Positions 37,097 through 46,396 of a stretch of 64,000 bases of DNA are shown here, in pieces. This DNA comes from Gammaproteobacteria bacterium (GTDB taxonomy: Bacteria; Pseudomonadota; Gammaproteobacteria; Natronospirales; REEB76), in the NCBI GenBank assembly GCA_035279405.1, contig DATEHU010000033.1, positions 140,231 to 204,230 on the forward strand, in the 5' to 3' direction. Each line of letters starts with the position of its first letter. Position 1 is the first letter of the stretch. The notes under the pieces are model-generated. The model was not told the origin of the DNA, did no database searches, and worked only from the letters and a program-made list of their open reading frames with translations. The position numbers and the translations under genes are program-made.

Positions 37097-37177
37097 TAGG
37101 TTGGGTTGAGATTAAAAATCGAAACCCAGCAATTTACAAATCAATCATATTGGTTCTCTGACCTCAGCCCAACCTAC
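37097..37177. repeat. right flanking repeat of the nuclease-like island
   Basis: TAGGTTGGGTTGAG at 37097-37110, then AACCCAGCAATTTACAAATC. An inverted CTCAGCCCAACCTAC lies at 37163-37177, so this end carries both a direct copy of the left repeat and its inverse. Confidence 0.7.
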
Positions 37178-38277
37178 GCAACCTTCACGCTCAGCATCCG
37201 CTCCAGCGCAGTGCGCGCCTGGGAAACATCCGGCTCCGGCACCTTGATCCGATTTACCACATTGCCTTCGGCGAGATTCTCCAACGTCCAGGCGAAATGC
37301 TGCGGATCAATGCGGAACATGGTGGAACACATACACACCATGGGCGACATGAAGTGCACGTTGATACCCTTGTGCTTGACTTCTTCGTGCAGGCGATTGA
37401 CGAGATTCAGCTCGGTGCCTACCAGCCAGCGCGTGCCGGGTTGGGCGGCGCGGATCGTGGTCTGGATGAATTCGGTGGAGCCGACGTAATCCGCCTTCAG
37501 GCACACCTCGAAGGCGCACTCGGGATGACAGATGACCTTCGCGTCCGGGTATTTCTGCTTGAACTTGTCTATGTGCTCCGGGCGGAACATCTGATGCACG
37601 GAGCAATGACCGTTCCACAGCAGAATTTTTGCCTTCTTGATCTGCTCTTGTGTGAGCCCGCCCATCGGTTTTTCAAAATCCCATACCGCCATATCTTCGA
37701 GCGGCACGCCCAGCTTGTGGCCGCTCCAGCGGCCGAGGTGCTGGTCGGGGAAGAACAGCACTTTTTCGCGTTGTTTGAACGCCCATTCGAGAATGCCCTT
37801 GGCATTGGTGCTGGTGCAGACGCTGCCGCCATGGCGGCCGCAAAAAGCTTTGAGATCAGCCGCGGAATTGACGTAGGTGATGGGTGTGACAGCCGCGTCC
37901 GGATCGCAAACTTCGGCGAGTTCGCGCCACGCGGTTTCCACTTTGGCGAGATTGGCCATGTCGGCCATTGAGCAGCCGGCCGCGAGGTCCGGCAGGATCA
38001 CGGACTGATCCGGGCGCGAGAGAATGTCCGCGACTTCCGCCATGAAGTGCACGCCGCAGAACACGATGTACGGTGCATCCACCTGTGAGGCGAGACGCGC
38101 GAGCTTGAGCGAGTCGCCGGTGAGATCCGCGTGGCGATAGACCTCTTCGCGCTGGTAGTGGTGGCCGAGGACAACGGCACGGCCCTTGAGGCGTGCCTTG
38201 GCGGCACGAATGCGCGCGTCGCAGGCTTCATCCTCCAGCGAAGTGTAGAGATCAATTGCCAAGGCCGGTGTGGCCAT
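37174..38277 (-). CDS. nadA: quinolinate synthase
   Basis: 367 residues. It condenses iminoaspartate and dihydroxyacetone phosphate to quinolinate in NAD synthesis, with a [4Fe-4S] cluster. Typical blocks are LGHHYQREEVYRHADLTGDS, IVFCGVHFMAEVADIL, LPDLAAGCSMADM, VCTSTNAKGILEWA, VICHPECAFEV and SPMVCMCSTMFRID. ATG 38277 follows AAGGTGA. The frame is open much further upstream (to 38646), but that stretch is REP and hairpin repeats. The gene is not next to other nad genes here. Confidence 0.96.
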   Translation of the reverse strand: MATPALAIDLYTSLEDEACDARIRAAKARLKGRAVVLGHHYQREEVYRHADLTGDSLKLARLASQVDAPYIVFCGVHFMAEVADILSRPDQSVILPDLAAGCSMADMANLAKVETAWRELAEVCDPDAAVTPITYVNSAADLKAFCGRHGGSVCTSTNAKGILEWAFKQREKVLFFPDQHLGRWSGHKLGVPLEDMAVWDFEKPMGGLTQEQIKKAKILLWNGHCSVHQMFRPEHIDKFKQKYPDAKVICHPECAFEVCLKADYVGSTEFIQTTIRAAQPGTRWLVGTELNLVNRLHEEVKHKGINVHFMSPMVCMCSTMFRIDPQHFAWTLENLAEGNVVNRIKVPEPDVSQARTALERMLSVKVA

Positions 38278-38656
38278 TGCTTCACCTTCGGCGGAATGCG
38301 GTCCGCGGGTGGCGGGATATTTTACTCCTACCCGTGGGAGCGACCGTCCCGGTCGCGATGTGGTTACAGGAATATCGCGGCTGAAGCCGCTCCCACAGAA
38401 AATGCTGGTGCGAGTGCACCCTACAGTCTCTCGCTGCAAATGTCCCCCTTTGTAAAGGGGGATTGAGGGGGATTTTCGAAGTCGAAAAATCCTCCCCCTT
38501 TCAGGCTGCGCATTCCTGCGTCGCCTGAAAGTCCAAGGCTGCCATCCATGGCAGCCTGCTCGCCACTTTGCGGCTCGCCCTCCTTTTACAAAGGAGGGGC
38601 AGAATCGCGGTCGGGACGACCGCTCCCACAATTCTTCATTCTTCACCCCTCACTCC
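38278..38656. repeat. 379 bp repeat-only gap between nadA and nudB
   Basis: Contains two GCGGC-type REPs (38332-38398 and 38603-38633) and a CCCCCTTTGTAAAGGGGG hairpin (about 38443-38460). It also holds a composite palindrome with GTCCAAGGCTGCCATCCATG (about 38531), a CTCCTTTTACAAAGGAGG hairpin and the first CTCACTCCTCACCCC tract. I see no gene. Confidence 0.75.
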
Positions 38657-39184
38657 TCACCCCTCACCCCTCACTTCTTTAGGCACTAGTTTCAGTATGG
38701 CGTCGCGATCGGTGCTGGAACTCGCGAGTTCGAGCGCCTCGTCGCGCGGCAGCCAGCGATATTCCAGGTGCTCATGGGGATCAAGGCGCACGGCGTCGAT
38801 CGCCGGCAATGACCAGGAAAACACGTGCTCCACGTTTTCCTTGGTGCCGGCGGCGAATTTCGCCAGCCAAGCCCTGTGGATGGGGTAGCGGTTGACCACG
38901 CCGCTGTCGGTCAGGCCGTGGTCGGCCAGAAAGCCGGTTTCTTCGCGCACTTCGCGCAGCGCGGCCTGCAGCGGAGTTTCGTTATCCAGCAGGCTGCCGG
39001 TGACCGATTGCCAGTAATCCGGCGGAATGCGCCGCCGCAGGCGCAGCACTTCTCCGTGGCGGGTGTAGATCACCACCAGCACGGATTCAGGACGTTTGTA
39101 AGAGAGTGAGGGGTGAGGCGTGAGGGGAGAGGTGTTCAAAAAAGAAAGCCCTGAATGCTTTGGGAATTCGGAATAATTATCCAT
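38657..39184 (-). CDS. nudB: dihydroneopterin triphosphate diphosphatase (Nudix)
   Basis: 175 residues as read; the family is usually about 145-150. From residue 30 it reads YKRPESVLVVIYTRHGEVLR and WQSVTGSLLDNETPLQAALR, then EVREETG, the Nudix box. NudB removes pyrophosphate from dihydroneopterin triphosphate in folate synthesis. The extra N-terminal residues include TSPLTPHPSLS, encoded by a CTCACCCCTCAC tandem tract, and the last residues plus stop are also tract-derived. No better start lies between the tract and YKRPES. It follows aspS on the same strand, a common pairing. Confidence 0.85.
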   Translation of the reverse strand: MDNYSEFPKHSGLSFLNTSPLTPHPSLSYKRPESVLVVIYTRHGEVLRLRRRIPPDYWQSVTGSLLDNETPLQAALREVREETGFLADHGLTDSGVVNRYPIHRAWLAKFAAGTKENVEHVFSWSLPAIDAVRLDPHEHLEYRWLPRDEALELASSSTDRDAILKLVPKEVRGEG

Positions 39185-39325
39185 TTCTCAGAATGCGAAA
39201 GTAGATGTAGGGTGGCATTTCTATATCGTCGTCTTAAATAATTTCACCCTCACCCCCACCCTCTCCCATCGGAGGGAGAGGGAGTGAACATGCTGGCAAG
39301 CATCTGTCTCCTCACTCCTCACTCC

Positions 39326-41122
39326 TCACTCCTCACCGCCGCCATCTTTGGCGGTCGTCGGCAAGCGCAGGCGGATGTGCAATTCCTTGAGCTGCGCTTC
39401 GCCGACACTGCCGGGCGCATCGGTAAGCGGATCGTAGGCGGTCTGGGTCTTCGGGAAAGCAATGACCTCGCGGATGTTGGGTGCACCCGACATGAGCATG
39501 GCGATGCGATCCAGGCCGAAGGCGATGCCGCCGTGGGGCGGCGCACCGTATTTCAGCGCTTCAAGCAGGAAGCCGAATTTTTCCTGCGCTTCTTCCGGCC
39601 CGATGTTGAGCAGGCCGAACACCGCCGACTGCATCTCGTTGCGGTGAATGCGCACCGAGCCGCCGCCGATCTCCGAACCGTTCAGTACCATGTCGTAGGC
39701 GCGCGCCACGGCGTGCGCCGGATCGCTCTTGAGTTTTTCGATGCTGTCCACGCGCGGCGCGGTGAAGGGGTGGTGCATCGCCACCCAGCGCTTGGCTTCT
39801 GCGTTGTACTCGAACATCGGGAAATCCGTCACCCACAACGGCCGCCAGGCATTTTCCGCGAGACCGCGTTCCTGACCGAGCTTCAACCGCAGCGCACCGA
39901 GCGCGTCGTTGACCACCTTGGCCTTGTCGGCACCGAAGAAAATCACGTCGTTGTTTCCGGCGCCGGTGCGCTTCAGGATGCCCGCCAACGCATCATCGGA
40001 AAGGAATTTGACAATGGGCGACTGCAAGCCCTCACGGCCCTTGGCGACATCGTTTACCTTTATATAGGCAAGCCCCTTGGCGCCGTAGCGCGCCACGAAC
40101 GCGGTGCACTCATCAATCTCGCTGCGCGCGAGCGCGCCGCCGTCCGGCAGGCGCAGGGCAGCCACACGGCCGTCCGGGTTTTTCGCCGGGCCGGCGAACA
40201 CCTTGAACTCGCAGTCCTTGACCAGATCGGCCACGTCCACCAGCTCCAGCGGAATGCGCAGGTCCGGCTTGTCGGAACCGTAGCGGCGCATGGCTTCCGC
40301 ATAAGTGAGGCGCGGGAAAGGATCCGGCAGCTCCACGTTCAGCACGCGCTTGAACAGGTCGCGGATCAGTCCTTCCATGATATGAGTGATGCCCTGCTCG
40401 TCGAGGAACGAGGTCTCGATGTCGAGCTGGGTGAACTCCGGCTGGCGGTCGGCACGCAGATCCTCGTCTCGGAAGCAGCGCACGATCTGGTAATAACGGT
40501 CCATGCCCGACATCATCAGCAGTTGCTTGAAAAGCTGCGGCGACTGCGGCAGGGCGAAGAATTTTCCGGGATGGGTGCGGCTCGGCACCAGATAATCTCG
40601 CGCGCCTTCGGGTGTGGCGCGCGTCAGCATCGGCGTTTCGAATTCGATGAAGCCGTGCGCGTCAAGGTAAACGCGCAAGGTGCGCGCGATTGCAGCGCGC
40701 ATCTTGAGGCGCTGCTGCATGACCGGACGGCGCAGATCCACGTAACGGTATTTGAGCCGCCGTTCTTCATTGACGTCTTCCTCATCCAGCATGAACGGCG
40801 GGGTTTCCGCGCGGTTGAGGATTTCCATGCCGAGTGCCAGCACTTCCACCTTGCCGCTGGGCAGGTTGGAGTTCTCCGTGCCCTTGGGGCGATGGCGGAC
40901 CTTGCCCTTCACGCTCACCACGAACTCGCTGCGCAGGTGCTCGGCGTCGGCAAACATCGCGGCGCGATCCGGATCGAACACCACCTGCACCAGTCCCTCG
41001 CGGTCGCGCAGGTCCACGAAGATGACGCCACCGTGGTCGCGGCGGCGGTGCACCCAGCCGGCCACTTGGATTTCCCGGTCAAGCAGCGATTCGTTGACCT
41101 GGCCGCAATAATGGGTACGCAT
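39326..41122 (-). CDS. aspS: aspartyl-tRNA synthetase
   Basis: 598 residues, class II synthetase of the bacterial type. The N-terminal OB domain shows [20 protein letters not shown], motif 2 is in [20 protein letters not shown], and motif 3 is [24 protein letters not shown] insertion occupies the middle. It charges tRNA-Asp; whether it also charges tRNA-Asn cannot be read. The TGA stop and last glutamates are encoded by the start of a CTCACTCC tandem tract. Part of an FmdB-DUF502-aspS-nudB order on the minus strand. Confidence 0.97.
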   Translation of the reverse strand: MRTHYCGQVNESLLDREIQVAGWVHRRRDHGGVIFVDLRDREGLVQVVFDPDRAAMFADAEHLRSEFVVSVKGKVRHRPKGTENSNLPSGKVEVLALGMEILNRAETPPFMLDEEDVNEERRLKYRYVDLRRPVMQQRLKMRAAIARTLRVYLDAHGFIEFETPMLTRATPEGARDYLVPSRTHPGKFFALPQSPQLFKQLLMMSGMDRYYQIVRCFRDEDLRADRQPEFTQLDIETSFLDEQGITHIMEGLIRDLFKRVLNVELPDPFPRLTYAEAMRRYGSDKPDLRIPLELVDVADLVKDCEFKVFAGPAKNPDGRVAALRLPDGGALARSEIDECTAFVARYGAKGLAYIKVNDVAKGREGLQSPIVKFLSDDALAGILKRTGAGNNDVIFFGADKAKVVNDALGALRLKLGQERGLAENAWRPLWVTDFPMFEYNAEAKRWVAMHHPFTAPRVDSIEKLKSDPAHAVARAYDMVLNGSEIGGGSVRIHRNEMQSAVFGLLNIGPEEAQEKFGFLLEALKYGAPPHGGIAFGLDRIAMLMSGAPNIREVIAFPKTQTAYDPLTDAPGSVGEAQLKELHIRLRLPTTAKDGGGEE

Positions 41123-41171
41123 GAATGTTCCTGAAAAAGAGTCGAAGGATGCCGATCAAAGGGCCGGCAGT

Positions 41172-41873
41172 TTAGGCAGAGGATTTATCCCTGGCAATAG
41201 CCGCGTCGGCTTTCGCCGCCGCGATGCGCGGATACGGCGGCACGATCACGCCCAGCGAGACGATCATCTTGAAAGCCTCGTCCACGGTCATCTCCAGTTC
41301 GATCACGTCCTCGGGCGGCACCAGGATCAGGAAGCCGGAGGTGGGATTGGGCGTGGTGGGAATAAATACGCTGATCAACGGACTGGGCGCCTTGATCCCG
41401 ACTTCGCCAAGACTGTCGCTGGTCAGAAACGCCAGGCTCCAGCTGTCCTTGTGCGGATAACGGATCAGCACCACCTTGCGGAACGCCTTGCCCTTTTTGG
41501 AAAACATGGTGTCAGAGATCTGCTTGACGGTGCTGTAGATGGAGCGCACCAGCGGGATGTGCTCCAGCAGGTCAACGCCCAAGCCAAGCAGGAAGCGGCC
41601 GAAGAAGTTGCTGGCCAACAGGCCCGTGATGAACAGCACGATCACGATGACGATGATGCCGATGATGGCGCTCAAACCGGGGATATGAAATCCGATCAGG
41701 TGATCGGGCTGCCAGGCGACCGGCAACAGGCCCACCAGTCCCGAAAGATAACCGGCAAAGAACTTGATGATGAAAATGGTGACGCCCAAAGGCACCCACG
41801 CCAGCAAGCCCGCAATCAGGTAGCGGCGGATGATGCTTTTGTGCGGACGCTTGGTGACTGGATCGTCGGCCAT
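41172..41873 (-). CDS. DUF502 membrane protein
   Basis: 233 residues. Two membrane segments are visible near residues 16-38 and 58-82 (LSAIIGIIVIVIVLFITGLLA). The family block PLVRSIYSTVKQISDTMFSK follows, then VFIPTTPNPTSGFLILVPPE and ELEMTVDEAFKMIVSLGVI. The bacterial family has no firm biochemical role. It sits between fmdB and aspS, a conserved neighbourhood in gammaproteobacteria. It starts 9 bp after the fmdB stop, so the genes are likely cotranscribed. Confidence 0.9.
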   Translation of the reverse strand: MADDPVTKRPHKSIIRRYLIAGLLAWVPLGVTIFIIKFFAGYLSGLVGLLPVAWQPDHLIGFHIPGLSAIIGIIVIVIVLFITGLLASNFFGRFLLGLGVDLLEHIPLVRSIYSTVKQISDTMFSKKGKAFRKVVLIRYPHKDSWSLAFLTSDSLGEVGIKAPSPLISVFIPTTPNPTSGFLILVPPEDVIELEMTVDEAFKMIVSLGVIVPPYPRIAAAKADAAIARDKSSA

Positions 41874-41882
41874 GACTATGCT

Positions 41883-42230
41883 TCAGGATGACGCGGACGA
41901 GGCCGTTTTCCTGGTCGCCGGCTTCTTGTCGCTCTTCGGCTTGTCTGCCTTGGTTTTGTCGGTTTTGGCTGCCGCGATTTCCGCGGGCTTTTTCTCGGCC
42001 TTGTCGGCGGCCGGTTTATCACCGCCGTCCAGCACGTTGTGCCGGTGAGCGGACTTGAAATCAGTCTCGTACCAGCCCTTGCCCTTGAGACGGAACCCGG
42101 CCGCCGACACAAGTTTGCGCAAGGCCGGCTTGTCGCAGTTCGGACACTGCGTGAGCGCCGGCTCGCTGATCTTCTGCAGCGCTTCCAGATGGTGGCCGCA
42201 GGCGCGGCACTGGTACTCATATATAGGCAT
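41883..42230 (-). CDS. FmdB-family zinc-ribbon protein
   Basis: 115 residues. It starts MPIYEYQCRACGHHLEALQK and then CPNCDKPALRKLVS, giving two CxxC knuckles of a zinc ribbon. The C-terminal half (from about residue 70) is a low-complexity Lys/Ala/Thr/Asp tail, as in many FmdB-like proteins. ATG 42230 is chosen because MPIYEY is the family start; an upstream frame to 42293 is not supported. It is the first gene of the DUF502-aspS-nudB group and may be regulatory, but this is not shown. Confidence 0.9.
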   Translation of the reverse strand: MPIYEYQCRACGHHLEALQKISEPALTQCPNCDKPALRKLVSAAGFRLKGKGWYETDFKSAHRHNVLDGGDKPAADKAEKKPAEIAAAKTDKTKADKPKSDKKPATRKTASSASS

Positions 42231-42359
42231 GGCAAACCCGTTGAAATCCCCAGGGGGCTGCCCCATGTATGGGGCTTGCGCACACGGACTCAAGCCCTAA
42301 TCCGCGGGCCGCAAGCGCGTGTCATTATAACTGCACCTCTCACGGTTCCCGGCACTCGC

Positions 42360-44168
42360 ATGACCTCGGCCCCGAAGCACCATCACACCCTGCGCGCACT
42401 GCTGCCGTTCATCTGGGAATTCCGCGGCCGCGCCATGCTGGCGCTGGCCTTCCTGGTGATTGCCAAAATCGTCACGGTGCTGATTCCCGTGGTCCTGAAG
42501 CACCTGGTGGACGACCTGAATCCGGTGCACCACACGGCGCTGGTGCTACCGCTTGCCCTGCTCATCGGCTACGGCGCGCTGCGCTTCGCCAGCACCCTGT
42601 TCGGCGAACTGCGCGACCTGGTATTCGAGTTTGCCTCGCTGCGCGCGGTGCGGCGCATCGCGTTGCGCGTGTTCCGCCACCTGCACGATCTGGACCTGGC
42701 GTTCCACCTGGAACGCCAGACCGGCGGGCTGTCGCGCGACATTGAGCGCGGCACGCGCGGCATCAACTTCGTGCTCTCCTTCATGCTGTTCAACATCCTG
42801 CCGACGCTGCTGGAAATCGCGTTGGTGCTGGGAATCTTCCTGTGGAACTTCACCGCCTGGTTCGCGCTCATCATCGTGGCGTCGGTGGCGGTGTATATCG
42901 CGTTTTCCATCGCGGTGACGGAATGGCGCATGCAGCACGTGCGGCGCATGAACGAGCAGGACTCCAGGGCCAACACGCGCGCGGTGGACAGCCTGCTGAA
43001 TTACGAGACCGTCAAATACTTCACCAACGAGGAATATGAAGCCGGACGTTACGACAACGAAATGGCGACGTGGGAAAAGGAAGCGCTCAAGACCCAGTAC
43101 TCGCTCTCCTCGCTCAACAGCGGCCAGGCGCTGATCATCGCCCTGGGCGTTACCGCCATGATGCTGCTCGCGGGTTACGAGGTGGTGCACGGCAAGATGA
43201 CGCTCGGCGATTTCGTCATGGTCAACGCCTACATGGTGCAGTTGTTCATGCCGCTGAATTTCCTGGGCTTCGTGTACCGCGAGATGAAACGCTCGCTGGT
43301 GGACATGGAACGCATGTTCACGCTGCTCGACCGCCATACCCAGATTGCGGACGCACCCGGAGCTGCGGCGCTCCAGGTGCGCTGCGGCGAAATACACTTC
43401 GAAGACCTGCGCTTCGGTTACGGGCCGGACCGCGAAATCCTGCACGGCGTGAGCTTCAGCGTCCCCGCCGGCAAAAAAGTCGCAGTGGTCGGGCCGAGCG
43501 GCGCCGGCAAATCCACGCTCGCGCGCCTGATGTTCCGTTTTTATGACGCGAACCGCGGCCGCATCCTGATTGACGGCCAGGACATCCGCGGGGTGACGCG
43601 CGACAGTCTGCGCCGCCAGCTCGGCATCGTGCCGCAGGACACGGTGTTGTTCAACGACACAATTTACTACAACATCGCCTACGGCCGGCCCGGAGCCGCG
43701 CGCGCCGACATCGAACGCGCCGCGGGCATGGCGAATCTCAAGGAATTCATCGAATCTTTGCCCAAGGGCTACGACACGTTGGTCGGCGAGCGCGGACTGA
43801 AACTCTCGGGGGGCGAGAAGCAGCGCGTGGCCATCGCCCGCGCGATTCTGAAGAATCCACCCATCCTGGTGTTCGACGAGGCCACTTCGAGCCTGGACTC
43901 CAACGCCGAGCAGGCGATCTTGAGTTCGCTCAGGGAACTCGCTGAGCATCGCACCAGTCTGGTGATCGCGCACCGGCTGTCCACCATCGTGGATGCCGAT
44001 GACATCGTGGTGCTGGATCAGGGCCGCATCGCCGAGCGCGGTACACACCGGGAGCTGTTGCGCATCGGTGGCCTGTACGCGCAGTTATGGACGCTACAGC
44101 AGCGCGAAGCCGAGGAACGCGAAAAACACGCCGTCGCACCCGCATCACCGGCATTTGCGCTCAGTTGA
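42360..44168 (+). CDS. ABC exporter, Atm1/HMT1 type (permease-ATPase fusion)
   Basis: 602 residues. The N-terminal half has six membrane helices (about 25-310) and includes NYETVKYFTNEEYEAGRYDN, a typical Atm1-family loop. The C-terminal ATPase has Walker A GPSGAGKST, Q-loop IVPQDTVLF, signature LSGGEKQRVAIARA and Walker B ILVFDEATSSLDS. Atm1-like exporters move glutathione conjugates or metal-thiol complexes; the substrate here is not determined. ATG 42360 starts a conserved-looking N-terminus. It is divergent from fmdB, and a GST gene lies 217 bp downstream, compatible with thiol chemistry. Confidence 0.9.
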   Translation: MTSAPKHHHTLRALLPFIWEFRGRAMLALAFLVIAKIVTVLIPVVLKHLVDDLNPVHHTALVLPLALLIGYGALRFASTLFGELRDLVFEFASLRAVRRIALRVFRHLHDLDLAFHLERQTGGLSRDIERGTRGINFVLSFMLFNILPTLLEIALVLGIFLWNFTAWFALIIVASVAVYIAFSIAVTEWRMQHVRRMNEQDSRANTRAVDSLLNYETVKYFTNEEYEAGRYDNEMATWEKEALKTQYSLSSLNSGQALIIALGVTAMMLLAGYEVVHGKMTLGDFVMVNAYMVQLFMPLNFLGFVYREMKRSLVDMERMFTLLDRHTQIADAPGAAALQVRCGEIHFEDLRFGYGPDREILHGVSFSVPAGKKVAVVGPSGAGKSTLARLMFRFYDANRGRILIDGQDIRGVTRDSLRRQLGIVPQDTVLFNDTIYYNIAYGRPGAARADIERAAGMANLKEFIESLPKGYDTLVGERGLKLSGGEKQRVAIARAILKNPPILVFDEATSSLDSNAEQAILSSLRELAEHRTSLVIAHRLSTIVDADDIVVLDQGRIAERGTHRELLRIGGLYAQLWTLQQREAEEREKHAVAPASPAFALS

Positions 44169-44385
44169 TTCGTAACGCGGGTTAAGCACTCCCAAACCGT
44201 CTGCAAGCGCCCACACACTGGGCGCCCGCAGCGCTTGATCCACATCAAGGCCGCAGCATCCGGAACCAGCGTAACGTACGGCTGTCCAATGTAAGCCGCC
44301 GCGTTTCCTGACTGCCTCCGGTCCCTCCATGCACGGATCGTCCGATCAGCATCGGACGCGGCCTTTTTCCGAAGGAGGTCTCATC

Positions 44386-45024
44386 ATGAAACTGTACTAC
44401 TCTCCCGGCGCCTGCTCGCTGGCTACGCATATCGCGCTCGAATGGATCGGCAAGCCCTACGAAATACATCAGGTCAAGATTCATCCCGACAAATCACCGG
44501 AACTGCTCAAGGCCAATCCCATGGGCGCGGTGCCGGTCATCGAAGAAAACGGCTGGGTGCTCACCCAGAATTCAGCCATCCTGAATTACCTCGCGGATTG
44601 CAACCCCGAGGCCAAGCTCGGCGGTGACGGCACTTCCAAGGGCCGCGCCGAAGTGAATCATTGGCTGGGGTTCGTCAATTCCGACGTGCACCCGGCCTAC
44701 AAGCCGCTGTTCGGCGCGACGGGTTACCTGCACGACAAGAACATGATAGAAAAGTCCAAGGACGATGCCCGCGCCCGGCTGCGCCGGCATTTCGAGATCG
44801 TTGACAAGCAGCTTGAGGGGCGTGACTGGATTGCGGGCACCCGCTCGATTGCCGACCCTTACCTGTTCGTGATGATCCGCTGGGCCAAGGGCCAGAAGAT
44901 CGATCTCTCCGGCTTGAACAACGTGGAGCGCTTCTTCAAGCACATGGAAGCCGACCCCGGCGTCCGCAAAGTTCTCGAGCAGGAGGCCACACCGGAGCCG
45001 CGCTTGGAGCGCCACGGAAGCTGA
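44386..45024 (+). CDS. glutathione S-transferase, beta-class-like
   Basis: 212 residues. The start MKLYYSPGACSLATHIALEW has the cysteine (C10) of bacterial beta-class GSTs, and NPMGAVPVIEENG and LTQNSAILNYLAD form the glutathione site. The C-terminal helical domain contains DWIAGTRSIADPYLFVMIRW. GGAGGT precedes the ATG by 7 bp. It may detoxify electrophiles or reduce disulfides with glutathione. It ends with a strong terminator before MITE copy B. Confidence 0.93.
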   Translation: MKLYYSPGACSLATHIALEWIGKPYEIHQVKIHPDKSPELLKANPMGAVPVIEENGWVLTQNSAILNYLADCNPEAKLGGDGTSKGRAEVNHWLGFVNSDVHPAYKPLFGATGYLHDKNMIEKSKDDARARLRRHFEIVDKQLEGRDWIAGTRSIADPYLFVMIRWAKGQKIDLSGLNNVERFFKHMEADPGVRKVLEQEATPEPRLERHGS

Positions 45025-45036
45025 TTGCACGTGCAA

Positions 45037-45085
45037 CCCGGCCCGGTCCTGATCGGAGATTGCAGGGCCGGACCGGGAAGTTTTG
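45037..45085 (+). terminator. rho-independent terminator after GST
   Basis: A long GC-rich imperfect stem (CCCGGCCCGGTCCT with AGGGCCGGACCGGG) followed by TTTTGTCTTC, 12 bp after the GST stop. Confidence 0.75.
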
Positions 45086-45097
45086 TCTTCTGCACGA

Positions 45098-45262
45098 TAC
45101 TCCGTCTCAAAATGCCGTTCGCCCTGAGCCCTTCGTCAAGCTCAGGACAGGCGTAGCGCCGCAGGCGCGGAGTCGAAGGGTGTCAAATGCCTGATTTTGC
45201 ATGTTTCGACTTCGCGGAGCTACGCTCAACACGAACGGTTCGGAATTTTGAGATAGGCTCTA
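45098..45262. mobile_element. MITE copy B (inverted relative to A and C)
   Basis: 165 bp. Ends are TACTCCGTCTCAAAAT (45098-45113) and ATTTTGAGATAGGCTCTA (45245-45262). Inside are CCGTTCGCCCTGAGC and CTCAACACGAACGG. It lies in the 365 bp gap between GST and the SDR gene. The rest of the gap holds a terminator and about 125 bp of leader. Confidence 0.75.
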
Positions 45263-45389
45263 ATGACCTGGCCGGGTATGGGGCGGCGCAGTTTTTACAG
45301 CCTTCTCACTATCACGCTTAGTGCATCCAATTTGCCCAAGGTTGCCCCGTACTTTCCACCATCGCTGCAAGGCACCCTACAATGGCTGG

Positions 45390-46220
45390 ATGCAAAACCA
45401 GGGTGCGGTTCTCATCACCGGCTGTTCCAGTGGCATCGGCCTCGCGACTGCGCACGTTTTGAAAAACCGCGGCTGGCAGGTCATCGCCAGCGCCAGGCAG
45501 GACAAGGACGTGGTGCGATTGAAGGAATCGGGTTTTCAGGCCGTGCGTCTCAATGTGGCCGATCCGGAATCCATCGCCTCGGCGCTGGATGAAACGCTCA
45601 CGCTCGCGGGCGGGAAACTTGACGCATTGGTGAACAACGCCGGCCTCGCCATTCCCGGTGCAGTCGAAGATCTCTCCCGCGAAATCCTTCAACGGCAGTT
45701 CGACAACAATTTCTTCGGCACCCTCGAACTCACAAATGCCGTTCTGCGCCTCATGCGCCGGCAAGGTTACGGGCGCGTCGTCATGATAAGTTCGATACTC
45801 GGCCGGGTGGCTGTTCCCTGGCGCGGCGCCTACAACGCCAGCAAGTTTGCGCTCGAAGGCATCACCGATACCCTGCGCCTGGAACTGCGCGGCACGAACA
45901 TCAAAGTCAGCCTGATCTGCCCCGGACCGGTGAAAAGCCGCTTCCGCGACAACGCCCTCGCCAACTTCGACGAATACGTGGACACGATTTCAAGTCCGCA
46001 CCGGGAAAGCTACGTGCGCCTCAAGGCTGAGACCGGCCCAAAGAAAGATAAAACGCCGTTCACAGTACCAGCCGAGACAGTAGCCAAGCGCATTGCCCAT
46101 GCGCTGGAAAGCGCCCATCCCAAAGCGCGTTATTACGTCACCATTCCCGCTTACGTTCTCGCCTTCCTGCGCTGCGTCCTGCCAACGCGGTGGATGGATG
46201 CCATCCTCGCCCGGATATAG
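45390..46220 (+). CDS. short-chain dehydrogenase/reductase
   Basis: 276 residues of the classical SDR type. LITGCSSGIGLATA is the cofactor loop and NNAGLAI the structural motif. The catalytic S and YxxxK are in MISSILG and GAYNASKFALEG. The substrate is unknown; the C-terminus (VLAFLRCVLPTRWMDAIL) looks membrane-associated, as in SDRs acting on lipids or steroids. ATG 45390 begins the domain; it is preceded by TACAAT at about 45378-45383, so the transcript may have a very short leader. The TAG stop coincides with the start of MITE copy C. Confidence 0.9.
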   Translation: MQNQGAVLITGCSSGIGLATAHVLKNRGWQVIASARQDKDVVRLKESGFQAVRLNVADPESIASALDETLTLAGGKLDALVNNAGLAIPGAVEDLSREILQRQFDNNFFGTLELTNAVLRLMRRQGYGRVVMISSILGRVAVPWRGAYNASKFALEGITDTLRLELRGTNIKVSLICPGPVKSRFRDNALANFDEYVDTISSPHRESYVRLKAETGPKKDKTPFTVPAETVAKRIAHALESAHPKARYYVTIPAYVLAFLRCVLPTRWMDAILARI

Positions 46221-46374
46221 ATACTCAAATAACCGTTCGTGTTGAGCGTAGCGAAGCGGAGTCGAAACACAACTTTCTCTGAAATCGAGACCCTTCGACT
46301 TCGCGCCTGCGGCGCTACGCCTGTCCTGAGCTTGACGAAGAGCTCAGGGCGAACGGTATTTTTGAAACCACTCT
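46218..46374. mobile_element. MITE copy C
   Basis: 157 bp. TAGATACTCAAAT at the left is a decayed form of the terminal repeat, and ATTTTTGAAACC marks the right. AACCGTTCGTGTTGAGCGTA and GCTCAGGGCGAACGGT match copy A in order. It fills the gap before the orphan antitoxin. Confidence 0.7.
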
Positions 46375-46396
46375 CCCACGGGCATAAACTGTCGCC

